DNA of 64,000 bases from Microbispora amethystogenes (GTDB lineage Bacteria > Actinomycetota > Actinomycetes > Streptosporangiales > Streptosporangiaceae), in contig NZ_BOOB01000046.1 in NCBI RefSeq assembly GCF_016863015.1, positions 1 through 64,000 on the forward strand. Direction: 5' to 3'. This document shows, one piece after another, positions 8,512 through 16,293 of this stretch. A program made the position numbers and the translations under genes. Position 1 is the stretch's first letter. Each line of letters starts with the position of its first letter. Under the pieces are notes generated by a model, which worked only from the letters and a program-made list of their open reading frames with translations, ran no database searches and was not told the DNA's origin.

Positions 8512-9444
8512 TCAGGGCTGTGGCTCCTCTCGCCACGGGTGGAGTTTCTCGGGGTTGCGAACCGCCCAGATGTGCCGGATCCGATCGTCCACGATGTCGA
8601 ACGCCATCACGACCTCGGTGACGCCGTCTCGCTGCCCGATCAAGCCCGGCTGGCCGTTGACCGTACGCTCCAGGAGCGTCAGGCCGCCCGCCTTGCCGAT
8701 GAGGGCCGCGGCGTAGCGCGCGAGCTCCTCGGCGCCTTCGAGCGGGACCAGCAGGGCGTCGACCACTCCGCCGCCGTCTGCGGTCACGGTGGCGCCGGGG
8801 TCGAGGATGCCGATGAGGGCGTCGATGTCCCCGGCCTCCCACGCCTGCTTGAAATCCCTGACGACACCGGCCTGCCGGGCCGTCGGAGCCGCGGCGGGCC
8901 GCGACGCGCGGACGCGGCGGCGGGCCGAGGAGGCCAGCTGGCGGCACGCCCCCGGCGTACGGCCGACGATCTCGGCCACCTCGGCGAAGGAGTGGCAGAA
9001 GACGTCGTGCAGCACGAACGCGACGCGCTCGGCCGGGGTCATCGATTCGAGCACGACGAGGAAGGCCATGCTGACCGACTCGTCCAGAGTCACCCGGTCG
9101 GCCGGGTCGGCCGCCTGTCCGGTGACCCACTCCGCGCGGTCCGGCAGCGGCTCGGGGATCCACGCGCCGACGTAGCGCTCCCGCCGGGCCCGCGCCGAGC
9201 CCAGCAGGTCGAGGCAGATACGGCCGGCCACCTTCGTCAGCCAGGCCCCCGGGGACTCGACGGCCTCCCGCCGTGAGGGAGACATGGCGTACCAGCGGGC
9301 GTACGTCTCCTGCACGACGTCCTCCGCCTCGGCCAGGGAGCCGAGGAGCCGGTACGCGAGATTGGTCAGCTGACGTCGCTCGCTCACGATCGCGCTCAGC
9401 CCTGGATCGATCGGGCCCTCCGCCGGCTCGGACTGGATGGTCAT
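8512..9444 (-). CDS. sigJ: ECF41-type RNA polymerase sigma factor (SigJ-like)
   Basis: This 310-residue sigma factor has region 2 (LTNLAYRLLGSLAEAEDVVQETYARW) and region 4 (RVAFVLHDVFCHSFAEVAEIVGRTPGACRQLASSARRRV), followed by a C-terminal SnoaL-like extension of about 100 residues (FKQAWEAGDIDALIGILDPGATVTADGGG) that ends in AFDIVDDRIRHIWAVRNPEKL. This architecture defines the ECF41/SigJ group, in which the SnoaL domain acts as a built-in modulator instead of a separate anti-sigma factor. ECF41 genes are typically adjacent to a carboxymuconolactone-decarboxylase-like, oxidoreductase or epimerase gene, and here a CMD/AhpD-like gene is divergent from it. I prefer ATG 9444 (sigma region starts 25 residues later); ATG 9480 and 9525 are in frame. 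Confidence 0.92.
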   Translation of the reverse strand: MTIQSEPAEGPIDPGLSAIVSERRQLTNLAYRLLGSLAEAEDVVQETYARWYAMSPSRREAVESPGAWLTKVAGRICLDLLGSARARRERYVGAWIPEPLPDRAEWVTGQAADPADRVTLDESVSMAFLVVLESMTPAERVAFVLHDVFCHSFAEVAEIVGRTPGACRQLASSARRRVRASRPAAAPTARQAGVVRDFKQAWEAGDIDALIGILDPGATVTADGGGVVDALLVPLEGAEELARYAAALIGKAGGLTLLERTVNGQPGLIGQRDGVTEVVMAFDIVDDRIRHIWAVRNPEKLHPWREEPQP

Positions 9445-9629
9445 GGTCTCGCGGGCTCCCTCGGTCTCGCCTGCCTTCATCAGTACGACGAGACGACCGC
9501 CCGGAATGTGAGGCCGGCGCATCACCTCACATTCCGGGCTACCGCGTCGTCGGACAACCGGGACGGCGTACGGCCGGAGCCGCGCCGCCCCTGCTCCGCA
9601 AGACCGCTCAGACTCAGGAGGAAGACCTC

Positions 9630-10142
9630 ATGATGTCCATTCCCACAGCCACCAAGGACGACAGTCTCCAGTCGCGTCTGCCCGACCCCGTCCAGTTCTT
9701 CCCCGAAGAGGTGGCCGCGCTCGCCGGAGTCATGCTCAAGGCCACCCGGAACGGCTCGATCCCACAGACCACGATCAGCCTGGTGCAACTCCGCGCCGGG
9801 CAGCTCGTCGGCAGCACCTACCACACCATCAGGCAGACGGGCGAGCTTCGCAAGGCCGGGGAGACCGAGGAGCGCATCACCTCCGTGGCGACCTGGCGGG
9901 ACTCCCCCTACTTCACCGACGCCGAACGGGTCGCGCTGGAGCTCGTGGAGGCCGTGCTCACCCCGAGCCCGTCCGGGGAACGCGTGCCCGACGAGCTGTA
10001 CGCCAAGGTCGCCCAGCAGTACGACGAGAAGGCCCTCTGGACGCTCACGATCGCGATCGGCCAGATCTGCTTCTTCATCCCCGTCGCCCTCATCGCCAGG
10101 CCGATCCCCGGCGAGGCCCCCGGCAAGAACTACCGGAAGTGA
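9630..10142 (+). CDS. AhpD/carboxymuconolactone-decarboxylase-like protein lacking the CxxC
   Basis: This 170-residue all-helical protein fits the CMD/AhpD fold: a core SLVQLRAGQLVGSTYHTIRQTGELRKAGETEERI in the expected register, then WRDSPYFTDAERVALELVEAVL. In AhpD-type peroxidase reductases the core carries Cys-x-x-Cys with a nearby His. Here those positions read S-T-Y-H, so both cysteines are missing; the only Cys is near the C-terminus (IGQICFFIP). It therefore probably is not a thiol peroxidase reductase. ATG 9630 has AGGAGG eight bases upstream. It is divergent from the ECF41 sigma gene, the conserved partner arrangement of that group, so it is likely a target of that sigma factor. A terminator hairpin follows at 10166. 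Confidence 0.88.
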   Translation: MMSIPTATKDDSLQSRLPDPVQFFPEEVAALAGVMLKATRNGSIPQTTISLVQLRAGQLVGSTYHTIRQTGELRKAGETEERITSVATWRDSPYFTDAERVALELVEAVLTPSPSGERVPDELYAKVAQQYDEKALWTLTIAIGQICFFIPVALIARPIPGEAPGKNYRK

Positions 10143-10165
10143 CACACCGCCTGCCCTGAAGAACC

Positions 10166-10205
10166 GTGAGAGGCGGCACATGGATGCGGGGGCGCCGCCT
10201 CTCAC
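10166..10205 (+). terminator. Terminator hairpin after the CMD-like gene
   Basis: GTGAGAGGCGGC pairs perfectly over 12 bases with GCCGCCTCTCAC; it starts 24 bases after the stop. A 37-codon frame (10180-10293) begins inside the loop and is probably not a gene. Confidence 0.75.
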
Positions 10206-10338
10206 CTATTTCACGGCCGCCCCCCATGCGGTGGCCTACGGACTGCCCGACGCGACCGGTCAGGAGTTCCTGGAGCACCTGACCCACCGATAAGGACACT
10301 CGACGGCCCGATCTCGGCGGCGGCGTCCAGGCGCTGAG

Positions 10339-10380
10339 GTGCCCGGCCGGGAACTACGGGGGAAGGTCCCGGCCGGGCAC
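10339..10380. terminator. Strong GC-rich hairpin
   Basis: GTGCCCGGCCGGGA pairs perfectly over 14 bases with TCCCGGCCGGGCAC. It lies downstream of the minus-strand ATP-binding gene (stop at 10434) and, read on plus, is followed by GTTTGTG. It can serve both directions. The rest of 10206-10433 shows no supported gene. Confidence 0.65.
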
Positions 10381-10433
10381 GTTTGTGGGGCGTTTCTCCG
10401 GTTCTCGCTGCTACTGGCGTGGTTCTCGCGTGG

Positions 10434-10877
10434 TCAGGGCGCGGCATCGGGCGGGCCGGACGTGGGCCAGGCGATTCGCAGAGCGCACCAGACCGTACGG
10501 CCCGGGCGGTCGTCGTGCCGGCCGACGCCCCACGCGGCGGCGATCGCCTGGACGATCAGCAGGCCCCGGCCGTCCTCCTCGTCCGGTTCGGAACGGAGAC
10601 GAGGACCGGTGAGCGACGCTCCCGGGTCCCGCACCTCCACCCGGACGAACGCGTCCGTCACGACCAGCGTGAAACCGATGACGTCATCGGCCTGGCAGCC
10701 GGAATGCCTGATCGCGTTTGTCACCAGTTCGGACGCCGCCAGCGCGGCATCGTCCACCACCGGGTGCTCATGGCCGAGCAGCCGACGAACCTCTGAGCGT
10801 GCGCGGGAAGGCGAGGCAGGGTCGCAGGAAAGACGGACCTCGTGCCGGGCCTCGGGCAACGTGCCGGCTGTTTTCAT
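10434..10877 (-). CDS. ATP-binding (HATPase_c_2) anti-sigma-like regulator
   Basis: This 147-residue single-domain protein has the GHKL ATPase fold as found in SpoIIAB/RsbW-type kinases: N-box ALAASELVTNAIRHSGCQ, a G1 region DPGASLTGPRL, and GRGLLIVQAIAAAWGV as the G2/ATP lid. Actinomycetes have many such small proteins, some acting as anti-sigma kinases and others as orphan regulators. It is divergent from the XRE and DUF397 genes. This three-gene association (HATPase, XRE with a DUF5753-type domain, DUF397) is a recurrent actinomycete cluster linked to development and antibiotic control in loci of the abaA/whiJ type. ATG 10877 is preferred; GTG 10889 is in frame. Confidence 0.88.
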   Translation of the reverse strand: MKTAGTLPEARHEVRLSCDPASPSRARSEVRRLLGHEHPVVDDAALAASELVTNAIRHSGCQADDVIGFTLVVTDAFVRVEVRDPGASLTGPRLRSEPDEEDGRGLLIVQAIAAAWGVGRHDDRPGRTVWCALRIAWPTSGPPDAAP

Positions 10878-10935
10878 GACTTCACCCACTTGAGAGACGT
10901 GAGCCCCGATCTGCCCTCCGACCTTCCCATCCTTT

Positions 10936-10950
10936 GCTACTTTAAGTAGC
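10936..10950. promoter_or_regulatory. Palindrome in the XRE/ATP-binding divergent promoter
   Basis: GCTACTT-T-AAGTAGC, perfect 7-base arms around one base, sits midway between the two divergent genes in an AT-richer stretch. It is a good candidate operator for the XRE protein. The pairing is seen directly; which protein binds is inference. Confidence 0.6.
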
Positions 10951-11028
10951 CAAACGGATTCAACCAGCTATTAACGGTTGCAGTGGAAGCCACGATGAAA
11001 CCCCCTGAGAGGCGACGAGGAGATCCGG

Positions 11029-11853
11029 ATGCCACCGGAAAGCGTTCTCAACCCCACCGACTCCCCCACCGCGCTCTTCGGCTTCGAGTTGCGGCGGCAC
11101 CGCAAGGCGCGAGGCTGGTCGCAGTTGCGACTGGCCCGCGCGGTGCCGTACTCGGTGGGAACGATCAGCATGATCGAGACCGCGAAGCGGTCACCCTCAG
11201 AGCAGTTCGCCCGGCACTGCGACGAGGCGCTGGAGGCCGACGGCGCGCTCATGCGGCTGTGGCCGATGGTCAGCCACGCCTCCGCTCCCCCGTGGTTCCG
11301 GCCCTGGCTCGACGTCGAGGCGACGGCGGAGGCGATCCGCACCTGGGAACCACTACTCGTGCCCGGCATACTCCAGACCGAGGACTACGCGAGAGCCATC
11401 CTGAGCGGCGAGCCCGGGGCGAGCGACGAAGAGATCGAGATGCACGTCGTGGCCCGGATGGAACGGCAGACGATCCTTCGCCGTCCCAAGCCGCCGATGC
11501 TGTGGGTCGTCATTGACGAGGGCGTCATGCACCGCCCGATCGGCAGCCCGGCCGTAATGGCGGCACAACTCACCCATCTCCTCGAAGCCGGCCAAGCCCC
11601 CAGAATCACCCTTCAGGTTCTCCCTCTCAGCGCCTGCTCCACTACCGGCCTCCTTGGCGGCTTCGCCATAGCCTCGGCACGCGGTACTCCCGAAACCGCC
11701 TATGTCGAGGCGGCATGCGACGCTCAGGTAACCGACTGGACGGAGAGCGTCGGGACCCTAGCATTGAGATACGAGGGGATCCGCGCCGAAGCCCTGCCAC
11801 AGCGCGATTCCCTAAAATTGATCAAGGAGACGATACAACGATGGACGAACTGA
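11029..11853 (+). CDS. XRE-family HTH regulator with DUF5753 domain
   Basis: This 274-residue protein has an N-terminal XRE helix-turn-helix (LRRHRKARGWSQLRLARAVPYSVGTISMIETAKR in layout) and a C-terminal DUF5753 region marked by WEPLLVPGILQTEDYARAIL, RQTILRRPKPPMLWVVIDEGVMHRPIGS and LLGGFAIASA. These proteins pair with small DUF397 partners; the XRE protein binds DNA and the partner antagonises or modulates it (known for WhiJ-like systems). GAGGAG precedes the ATG. The stop overlaps the DUF397 start by 13 bases, so the two are translationally coupled. It lies opposite the HATPase gene across a palindrome. Confidence 0.93.
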   Translation: MPPESVLNPTDSPTALFGFELRRHRKARGWSQLRLARAVPYSVGTISMIETAKRSPSEQFARHCDEALEADGALMRLWPMVSHASAPPWFRPWLDVEATAEAIRTWEPLLVPGILQTEDYARAILSGEPGASDEEIEMHVVARMERQTILRRPKPPMLWVVIDEGVMHRPIGSPAVMAAQLTHLLEAGQAPRITLQVLPLSACSTTGLLGGFAIASARGTPETAYVEAACDAQVTDWTESVGTLALRYEGIRAEALPQRDSLKLIKETIQRWTN

Positions 11854-12062
11854 TCCAGGAACTACGGGCAGCGACCTGGACCAAGTCGTCCCGTTCCGGA
11901 AGCAATGGCGGCAACTGCGTTGAGGTGGCTGAGCTGTCCCAAGGACGTCGGGGCGTTCGCGACAGCAAGAACCCCACCGGCCCGACCCTGGTATTCACCG
12001 CCGCCGAGTGGGATGCCTTCGTCCAGGGCGTGAAGCACGGCGAGTTCGACAATCTGCCCTGA
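11841..12062 (+). CDS. DUF397 domain protein (XRE partner)
   Basis: This 73-residue protein carries the DUF397 hallmarks in order: TWTKSSRSGSNGGNCVEVAEL, then VRDSKNPTGPTLVFTAAEWDAFVQGVKHGEFD. DUF397 proteins are the small modulators of XRE/DUF5753 regulators. Its ATG lies inside the end of the upstream gene (11841-11853), implying coupled translation. The next feature is the convergent end of the hsd operon, so it closes this small transcript. Confidence 0.95.
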   Translation: MDELIQELRAATWTKSSRSGSNGGNCVEVAELSQGRRGVRDSKNPTGPTLVFTAAEWDAFVQGVKHGEFDNLP

Positions 12063-12117
12063 TCCTCCTATAGCCACGCCCGCTCATATCTCTCATCGGC
12101 GGCTTGAAGCTGTAGTG

Positions 12118-13272
12118 TCAGAGTCGGTCCGTGAACGCGGCGTTCAGCAAGGATGTCCGTAGCGCGGCTACATGCCCGTCCGTCTGTGCGGCCGTCCTCA
12201 TGCCCTGCGCAAGGCCATCCAGCAACCTGGCGATGCGATCTTGAACGGAGCGATCAGGAATCGGGACGCGGAGCCTCTCGAAAGCCTTGATTCCTAGTGT
12301 TCTATTTCGATCCGCCATTCCCGGAGAACAAACTCCAATGTCCGCCAGGCCTGTCCTCGTCAGAAGATAGTGCCGGATATAGCTGATGTTGACACGGGAA
12401 TCACGTGGAAGGTAGAAGAGAAACCGGTTCGACGCTACGCACTCGGTGTCTTCCCGAGCAGTGACACCGATCGCACCTTCCCATGCCTTAATATTACTAA
12501 GGACGAGCGCACCCTCGGGAAATCGGAAGTAGCGCAGCTTGCTGAGCTCGGAGCCGGGAACGAAATCATATCGGATCGTCCCCTTACCAAAGGACCGCAG
12601 ACCGAGCGCCCTGTAGCGAGCATCGGGATCGATCCCTACAGGAGTTCTGCGGGATAGGAGGAGCTCATCGACAGCCGGTCGAGGGACGTCGGCGTCCACA
12701 ACGGATGAGAATAACGACTCGGCGAGTGCGGCCTGCTGACGACGCATCTGCGATCGAAGCTGCTCAATCGAACTGATCTTCTTGCCAGCAGCATCCAAGT
12801 GAGCAGCCATCCTGCGCTGCTCATATAGGTCAGGCAGTTGAAGTTCAATAGATTCAAATGCCTTGATGCCCAGGGTACGATTCCGGTCCGCAGATCCTGG
12901 AGACGCCCGCCCTATTTGCGCAAGCCCTTTTTCCGAAAGGAAATAGTGGAACAGATAGCGAATTTCAATATCCTCGACGACAGGAGTATAGAAAAGAAAG
13001 CGATTCGATGCCACAGCCCCCAAGTCGCTCGCAGCCGATACCCCAATCGCACCCTCCCACGCCTTGATATTACTAATAGCCAAGGCATTATCAGGAAATC
13101 TAAAATACCTCAGCTTGCTAAGCTGCCCGCCTGGGGCTGCCGGATAGTGAAATATCCCCTTCCCGAATGACCTGATGCCGATAGCCTGGTATGCACAATC
13201 GGGTTCAATCTCAACGGGATATCGCTCAAGTTGCAGAATATCCCCAACCCGCACCCTCTTCATCGAAGTCAT
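12118..13272 (-). CDS. hsdS: Type I restriction-modification specificity subunit with two near-identical TRDs
   Basis: This 384-residue HsdS would dock with HsdM and HsdR and set the recognition sequence. Residues about 20-160 and 211-352 are two copies of one target-recognition domain plus helix: each has RSFGKG, SKLRYFRFP, SNIKAWEGAIGV, ASNRFLFY and DRNRTLGIKAF in the same order, offset by 191 residues. Classic HsdS proteins have two different TRDs for an asymmetric bipartite site; identical TRDs would read a symmetric, interrupted palindrome. ATG 13272 is two bases after the hsdM stop. Base composition is AT-richer than flanking genes, and the codon use differs, consistent with horizontal transfer. 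The DNA copies have diverged, so the duplication is not recent. Confidence 0.93.
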   Translation of the reverse strand: MTSMKRVRVGDILQLERYPVEIEPDCAYQAIGIRSFGKGIFHYPAAPGGQLSKLRYFRFPDNALAISNIKAWEGAIGVSAASDLGAVASNRFLFYTPVVEDIEIRYLFHYFLSEKGLAQIGRASPGSADRNRTLGIKAFESIELQLPDLYEQRRMAAHLDAAGKKISSIEQLRSQMRRQQAALAESLFSSVVDADVPRPAVDELLLSRRTPVGIDPDARYRALGLRSFGKGTIRYDFVPGSELSKLRYFRFPEGALVLSNIKAWEGAIGVTAREDTECVASNRFLFYLPRDSRVNISYIRHYLLTRTGLADIGVCSPGMADRNRTLGIKAFERLRVPIPDRSVQDRIARLLDGLAQGMRTAAQTDGHVAALRTSLLNAAFTDRL

Positions 13273-13274
13273 AT

Positions 13275-14741
13275 TTATGCCTCCATCAGATCTTTAGCGA
13301 GATCTTCAAGAAGGTGAAGAATCTCCTTTTCGGTCTTGATCAGCTCAGCGAGAAGCTCGTGCGGAGGACGATGCGCGAGGTCGTCACCCTGGTGGGGATT
13401 CGTGAGATCAAAGTTCAAGCCGTTGGCTGCGATGTCGGCAATGGGGACGCGCCAGGCATGCTCGTTCTCGACGCGACCCTCGCGCGACTTTCCGCCCCAC
13501 CAGTCGGCGCACTCGGCGAACTCCTCGTCGCGCATCGGCTTGGTCTTGCTGTAGCCCTTGCGTCCTTCGGGTGGGGATATCTCGTAGAACCAGGTCTCCT
13601 TCGTCGGCCCCGTCTTCTCGAAGAAGAGGAGATTCGACGGGATCTGTGTGTACGGGGCGAAGACACCCTGCGGGAGCCGTATGACCGTGTGCAGGTCGCA
13701 CTCACGCAGCAGTCGTTCCTTGATTCGAGCACCGGCACCTTCGCCGAACAGTACGCCGTTCGGCAGGACGATGGCGCATCGGCCACCTGGCTTGAGCTTG
13801 TCGAGGATCGCCAGCAGGAACAGCCAGGCCGTTTCCTTGGTGCGTACCCCGGCCGGGAAACGCTGTGAAACCGAGGTCTCCTCCTCCCCGCCGAAGGGCG
13901 GGTTGGTGAGCACCACGTTGACCTTGCTCGCCGGGCCGATCTCGTTGGTCATCTGCACGAGCGCGTTGTTCCGCACGACGGCCGGCGTGTCGACACCATG
14001 CAGGATCAGGTTCATCAGGCACAGCAGGTACGGCAGCGGCTTCTTCTCGATGCCACGCAGATCGGTGTGCAACCGCTTACGTGAGGTTGTGGTGTCGGCC
14101 TTGTCCGCCAACTCCTCCAACACCTCGACGAGGAAGCCGCCGGTCCCACAGGCCGGGTCGAGGATGCTTTCGCCTAACGAGAGGAACGACTGCTGGACCA
14201 TGAACCGAATCACCGGGCGCGGGGTGTAGAACTCGCCCGAGTCTCCGGCCGCGTCACGCACCTCCTTGAGGATCGACTCGTAGAGGTAGGCCATCGTGTG
14301 AATGTCGTCGCTGGAGGTGAAATTGATCTCGTTCAGCCTGCTCACGAGGTCCCTCAGCAGGTAGCCCGAGAGCATCCGGTTGTGGATCTCCTTGAACAAC
14401 GACGTCAGCACCGGATCCTTGGGCCCGGTTCCGTCAAGGTCCCCCCGCAGGTACGGCAGCAACTCATTGTTCACGAAGCTCCGGAAGTCATCACCCGTGA
14501 AATCGGCGTTCGGTGCCCAGTCGCGCCAGCGGTAAGGCTTGTCGATGGCGGGCCGGTAATCCTCCTCGACCAGTTCCCGGGTGTCCTCCATCGCGTCGAA
14601 GGCCCGGAGGAACAGCAGCCACGAAAGCTGCGGCAGGCGATCGAGGTCGCCATTGAGGCCGGCATCCTTGCGCATGATGTCACGTGCGGCCTTGATGACC
14701 GCGGTCAGCCGAGCCCGAGAGGTCTTGTCCGCCGTCGCCAT
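13275..14741 (-). CDS. hsdM: Type I restriction-modification DNA methyltransferase subunit
   Basis: This 488-residue N6-adenine methyltransferase has the HsdM_N helical domain (residues 10-130), SAM motif I DPACGTGGF (about 195-203) and catalytic motif IV NPPF (about 280-283, followed by GG). It methylates the target defined by HsdS, protecting host DNA and forming the M2S core for HsdR. Its ATG 14741 shares the A with the TGA of the AbiEii-type toxin gene (TGATG), so translation is coupled to the toxin; a TTG at 14744 is also in frame. hsdS follows after two bases. Normal length for the family, no visible defect. Confidence 0.96.
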   Translation of the reverse strand: MATADKTSRARLTAVIKAARDIMRKDAGLNGDLDRLPQLSWLLFLRAFDAMEDTRELVEEDYRPAIDKPYRWRDWAPNADFTGDDFRSFVNNELLPYLRGDLDGTGPKDPVLTSLFKEIHNRMLSGYLLRDLVSRLNEINFTSSDDIHTMAYLYESILKEVRDAAGDSGEFYTPRPVIRFMVQQSFLSLGESILDPACGTGGFLVEVLEELADKADTTTSRKRLHTDLRGIEKKPLPYLLCLMNLILHGVDTPAVVRNNALVQMTNEIGPASKVNVVLTNPPFGGEEETSVSQRFPAGVRTKETAWLFLLAILDKLKPGGRCAIVLPNGVLFGEGAGARIKERLLRECDLHTVIRLPQGVFAPYTQIPSNLLFFEKTGPTKETWFYEISPPEGRKGYSKTKPMRDEEFAECADWWGGKSREGRVENEHAWRVPIADIAANGLNFDLTNPHQGDDLAHRPPHELLAELIKTEKEILHLLEDLAKDLMEA

Positions 14742-15610
14742 CAAGATTCCCTTCCGTCAAGAATGATCGCGCGAGCCCAGAAGCCTCGCAGAAGTACCAT
14801 CGCCTCTGCAAAATGAACCGTCGGCGTGAGACCGCGTGCCAGGACCGGGTAGTCGATCTCCCATCGCGGCGGCGGGTCGTTGATCTCAGTCGGCAGATCA
14901 TGTGTCGCACGGACCCGGAAGACATGCCGGACGACTTTCACGAGTTCCTCGTTCGGAAGCAGCCCCATCTCGATGAGCAGGACGAGGTCTACTAGATCCT
15001 TGACCCGCGTGTTCGGCCGGCCCCCGAAGTCACGGGTGAGTGCGTGCAACTTCTCGGCGAAGTGCTGCCGCGGGTGGACGGCCTCAACGGTCGGAGTGGG
15101 GACGCCAGCGAAGGCCAAGGTTCCAGGTAGCCGCAGGTTATCCGTCTCGGCGAGTTCTTCGCCGCGAAGTGCGGCGTCCAGCCTCAACGCGGCGAAAGTC
15201 TTGCCGGCGAGCCGCGCCTCGATGCCGAATCGCCAAGCGGGACGTCCGGCTCCATCCGGCCGGAGCTCAGACGGCGAGGCGACGCGGAAGACGAAGCCGT
15301 CTCCGTCGAGGTCTGCGACAAGCGACTCGATCAGCTCTTCCTGCAGGGCCGTGCCGCTGATATCGCCCGACCGGACGGCCAGGTCCAGGTCCTTGGTCGC
15401 CCGCGCCCGGTCGAGTAGCCGGAACTCCATCGCGGCGCCACCCTTGAGTATCCATCGCCCCGGCTGTAGGACAGCCAGTCGGGCGGCCACTCGCTCGAAG
15501 AGGACGCGTCGACGAAGCCGACTTAGATCGGTGCCCTGATCATCAGCCTGTTGCTTGAGACGTGCTTCCAAAGCTTGGCGTAGCGAAACGGCATTGCCGT
15601 ACCGCGTCAT
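14741..15610 (-). CDS. abiEii: AbiEii/AbiGii-family nucleotidyltransferase toxin
   Basis: This 289-residue protein is a DNA-polymerase-beta-like nucleotidyltransferase: WILKGGAAMEFRLLDRARATKDLDLAV contains the GG...DxD motif (Gly57-Gly58, Asp74 and Asp76). A following helix has HFAEKLHALTRDFGGRPNTRVKDLVDLVLL, the conserved K...R.KDxxD part of the family. AbiEii toxins transfer nucleotides to cellular targets (GTP-dependent, and tRNA in studied relatives), causing reversible growth arrest and phage abortive infection. It overlaps abiEi by four bases (ATGA) and hsdM by one. The active-site residues look intact. The placement inside an hsd operon is unusual; see findings. Confidence 0.93.
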   Translation of the reverse strand: MTRYGNAVSLRQALEARLKQQADDQGTDLSRLRRRVLFERVAARLAVLQPGRWILKGGAAMEFRLLDRARATKDLDLAVRSGDISGTALQEELIESLVADLDGDGFVFRVASPSELRPDGAGRPAWRFGIEARLAGKTFAALRLDAALRGEELAETDNLRLPGTLAFAGVPTPTVEAVHPRQHFAEKLHALTRDFGGRPNTRVKDLVDLVLLIEMGLLPNEELVKVVRHVFRVRATHDLPTEINDPPPRWEIDYPVLARGLTPTVHFAEAMVLLRGFWARAIILDGRES

Positions 15611-16209
15611 GCTGGCTCCTCCCGGATCGCCCGTTCTACGCCCATCTCGGCCTGTGCACCTAGCCGCTGCGCAGCCCGCAGGAGCTGACCCCGAGTCGCC
15701 TCACCGCGAGCGAGGATCTCGGCGACCGCCGAATCCAGGACGTCCTGGCCGATGCCTTCGGCGGCACACTCGGCGATCGCACGGACCGGGGTGGTGACGC
15801 GGAAACCCTCCCGATCCTCAACCTCGCCAGGCTCCAGCGCAGCCCGGTGGATCACGAGGGCGTCATCCCGCTGCCGGAAGCCCGGCCCCACCGTCAGATG
15901 GACCTTCTCCGGGTTGGCGATGCCAAGATCGTGTACAACCAGGGCCGTTGCATGCGACACCACAGCACGACCCTTGCTCCAGAGCCACCATCTGATCAGA
16001 TGATCATGCTCATTCGCAGGCAGGATCGTGAACTCGCGGAGCCGATAAAGCCCCCGGTCGATGCGCAGCCAGTTTCCCCGCTGCACGTGGAAGTGCTGCG
16101 CCTGGTGCGAGTAGCCGACCTGGACCGCCTGAGCGGCCGTGAAGTAGCCCCGCTGGCTCACGGCGAGTTCCCACAGCTTGTCGCGCGGGCCTCGGGGTTC
16201 GATCAGCAT
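15607..16209 (-). CDS. abiEi: AbiEi-family antitoxin with winged-helix domain (type IV TA)
   Basis: This 200-residue protein begins with the AbiEi N-terminal winged helix (LWELAVSQRGYFTAAQAVQVGYSHQAQHFHVQRGNWLRIDRGLYRLREF in layout), followed by the AbiEi C-terminal domain (HLTVGPGFRQRDDALVIHRA...VTTPVRAIAECAAEGIGQDVLDSAVAEILARG). In type IV systems the antitoxin does not bind the toxin; it neutralises its effect, and its winged helix represses the operon by binding inverted repeats upstream. Here a perfect 23-bp inverted repeat ends 22 bases before the ATG. ATGA overlap with the toxin gene implies coupled translation. Confidence 0.92.
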   Translation of the reverse strand: MLIEPRGPRDKLWELAVSQRGYFTAAQAVQVGYSHQAQHFHVQRGNWLRIDRGLYRLREFTILPANEHDHLIRWWLWSKGRAVVSHATALVVHDLGIANPEKVHLTVGPGFRQRDDALVIHRAALEPGEVEDREGFRVTTPVRAIAECAAEGIGQDVLDSAVAEILARGEATRGQLLRAAQRLGAQAEMGVERAIREEPA

Positions 16210-16230
16210 GCGGCTATGGTAGCAAAGTGC

Positions 16231-16293
16231 AACTACAAGCCACTTTTAGTTTCACGCATATCGCGTACACGAAACTAAAAGTGGCTTGTAGTT
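16231..16293. promoter_or_regulatory. Perfect 23-bp inverted repeat upstream of abiEi (candidate AbiEi operator)
   Basis: Arms at 16231-16253 and 16271-16293 are perfectly complementary over 23 bases; the arm core is CCACTTTTAGTTTC and its mirror. The 17-base spacer itself contains ACGC...GCGT (16254-16266). The whole element sits between the abiEi start and the hsdR stop; the distal arm overlaps two bases of the hsdR TAA. AbiEi antitoxins are known to autoregulate through paired inverted repeats in their promoter. A second reading is a terminator for hsdR, but there is no T-run. Arms are AT-rich for this genome. Confidence 0.8.

Noticed and set aside
10180-10293. 37-codon plus frame after the CMD-like gene
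   Set aside because: Its ATG lies within the loop of a perfect terminator hairpin and no homology is evident.
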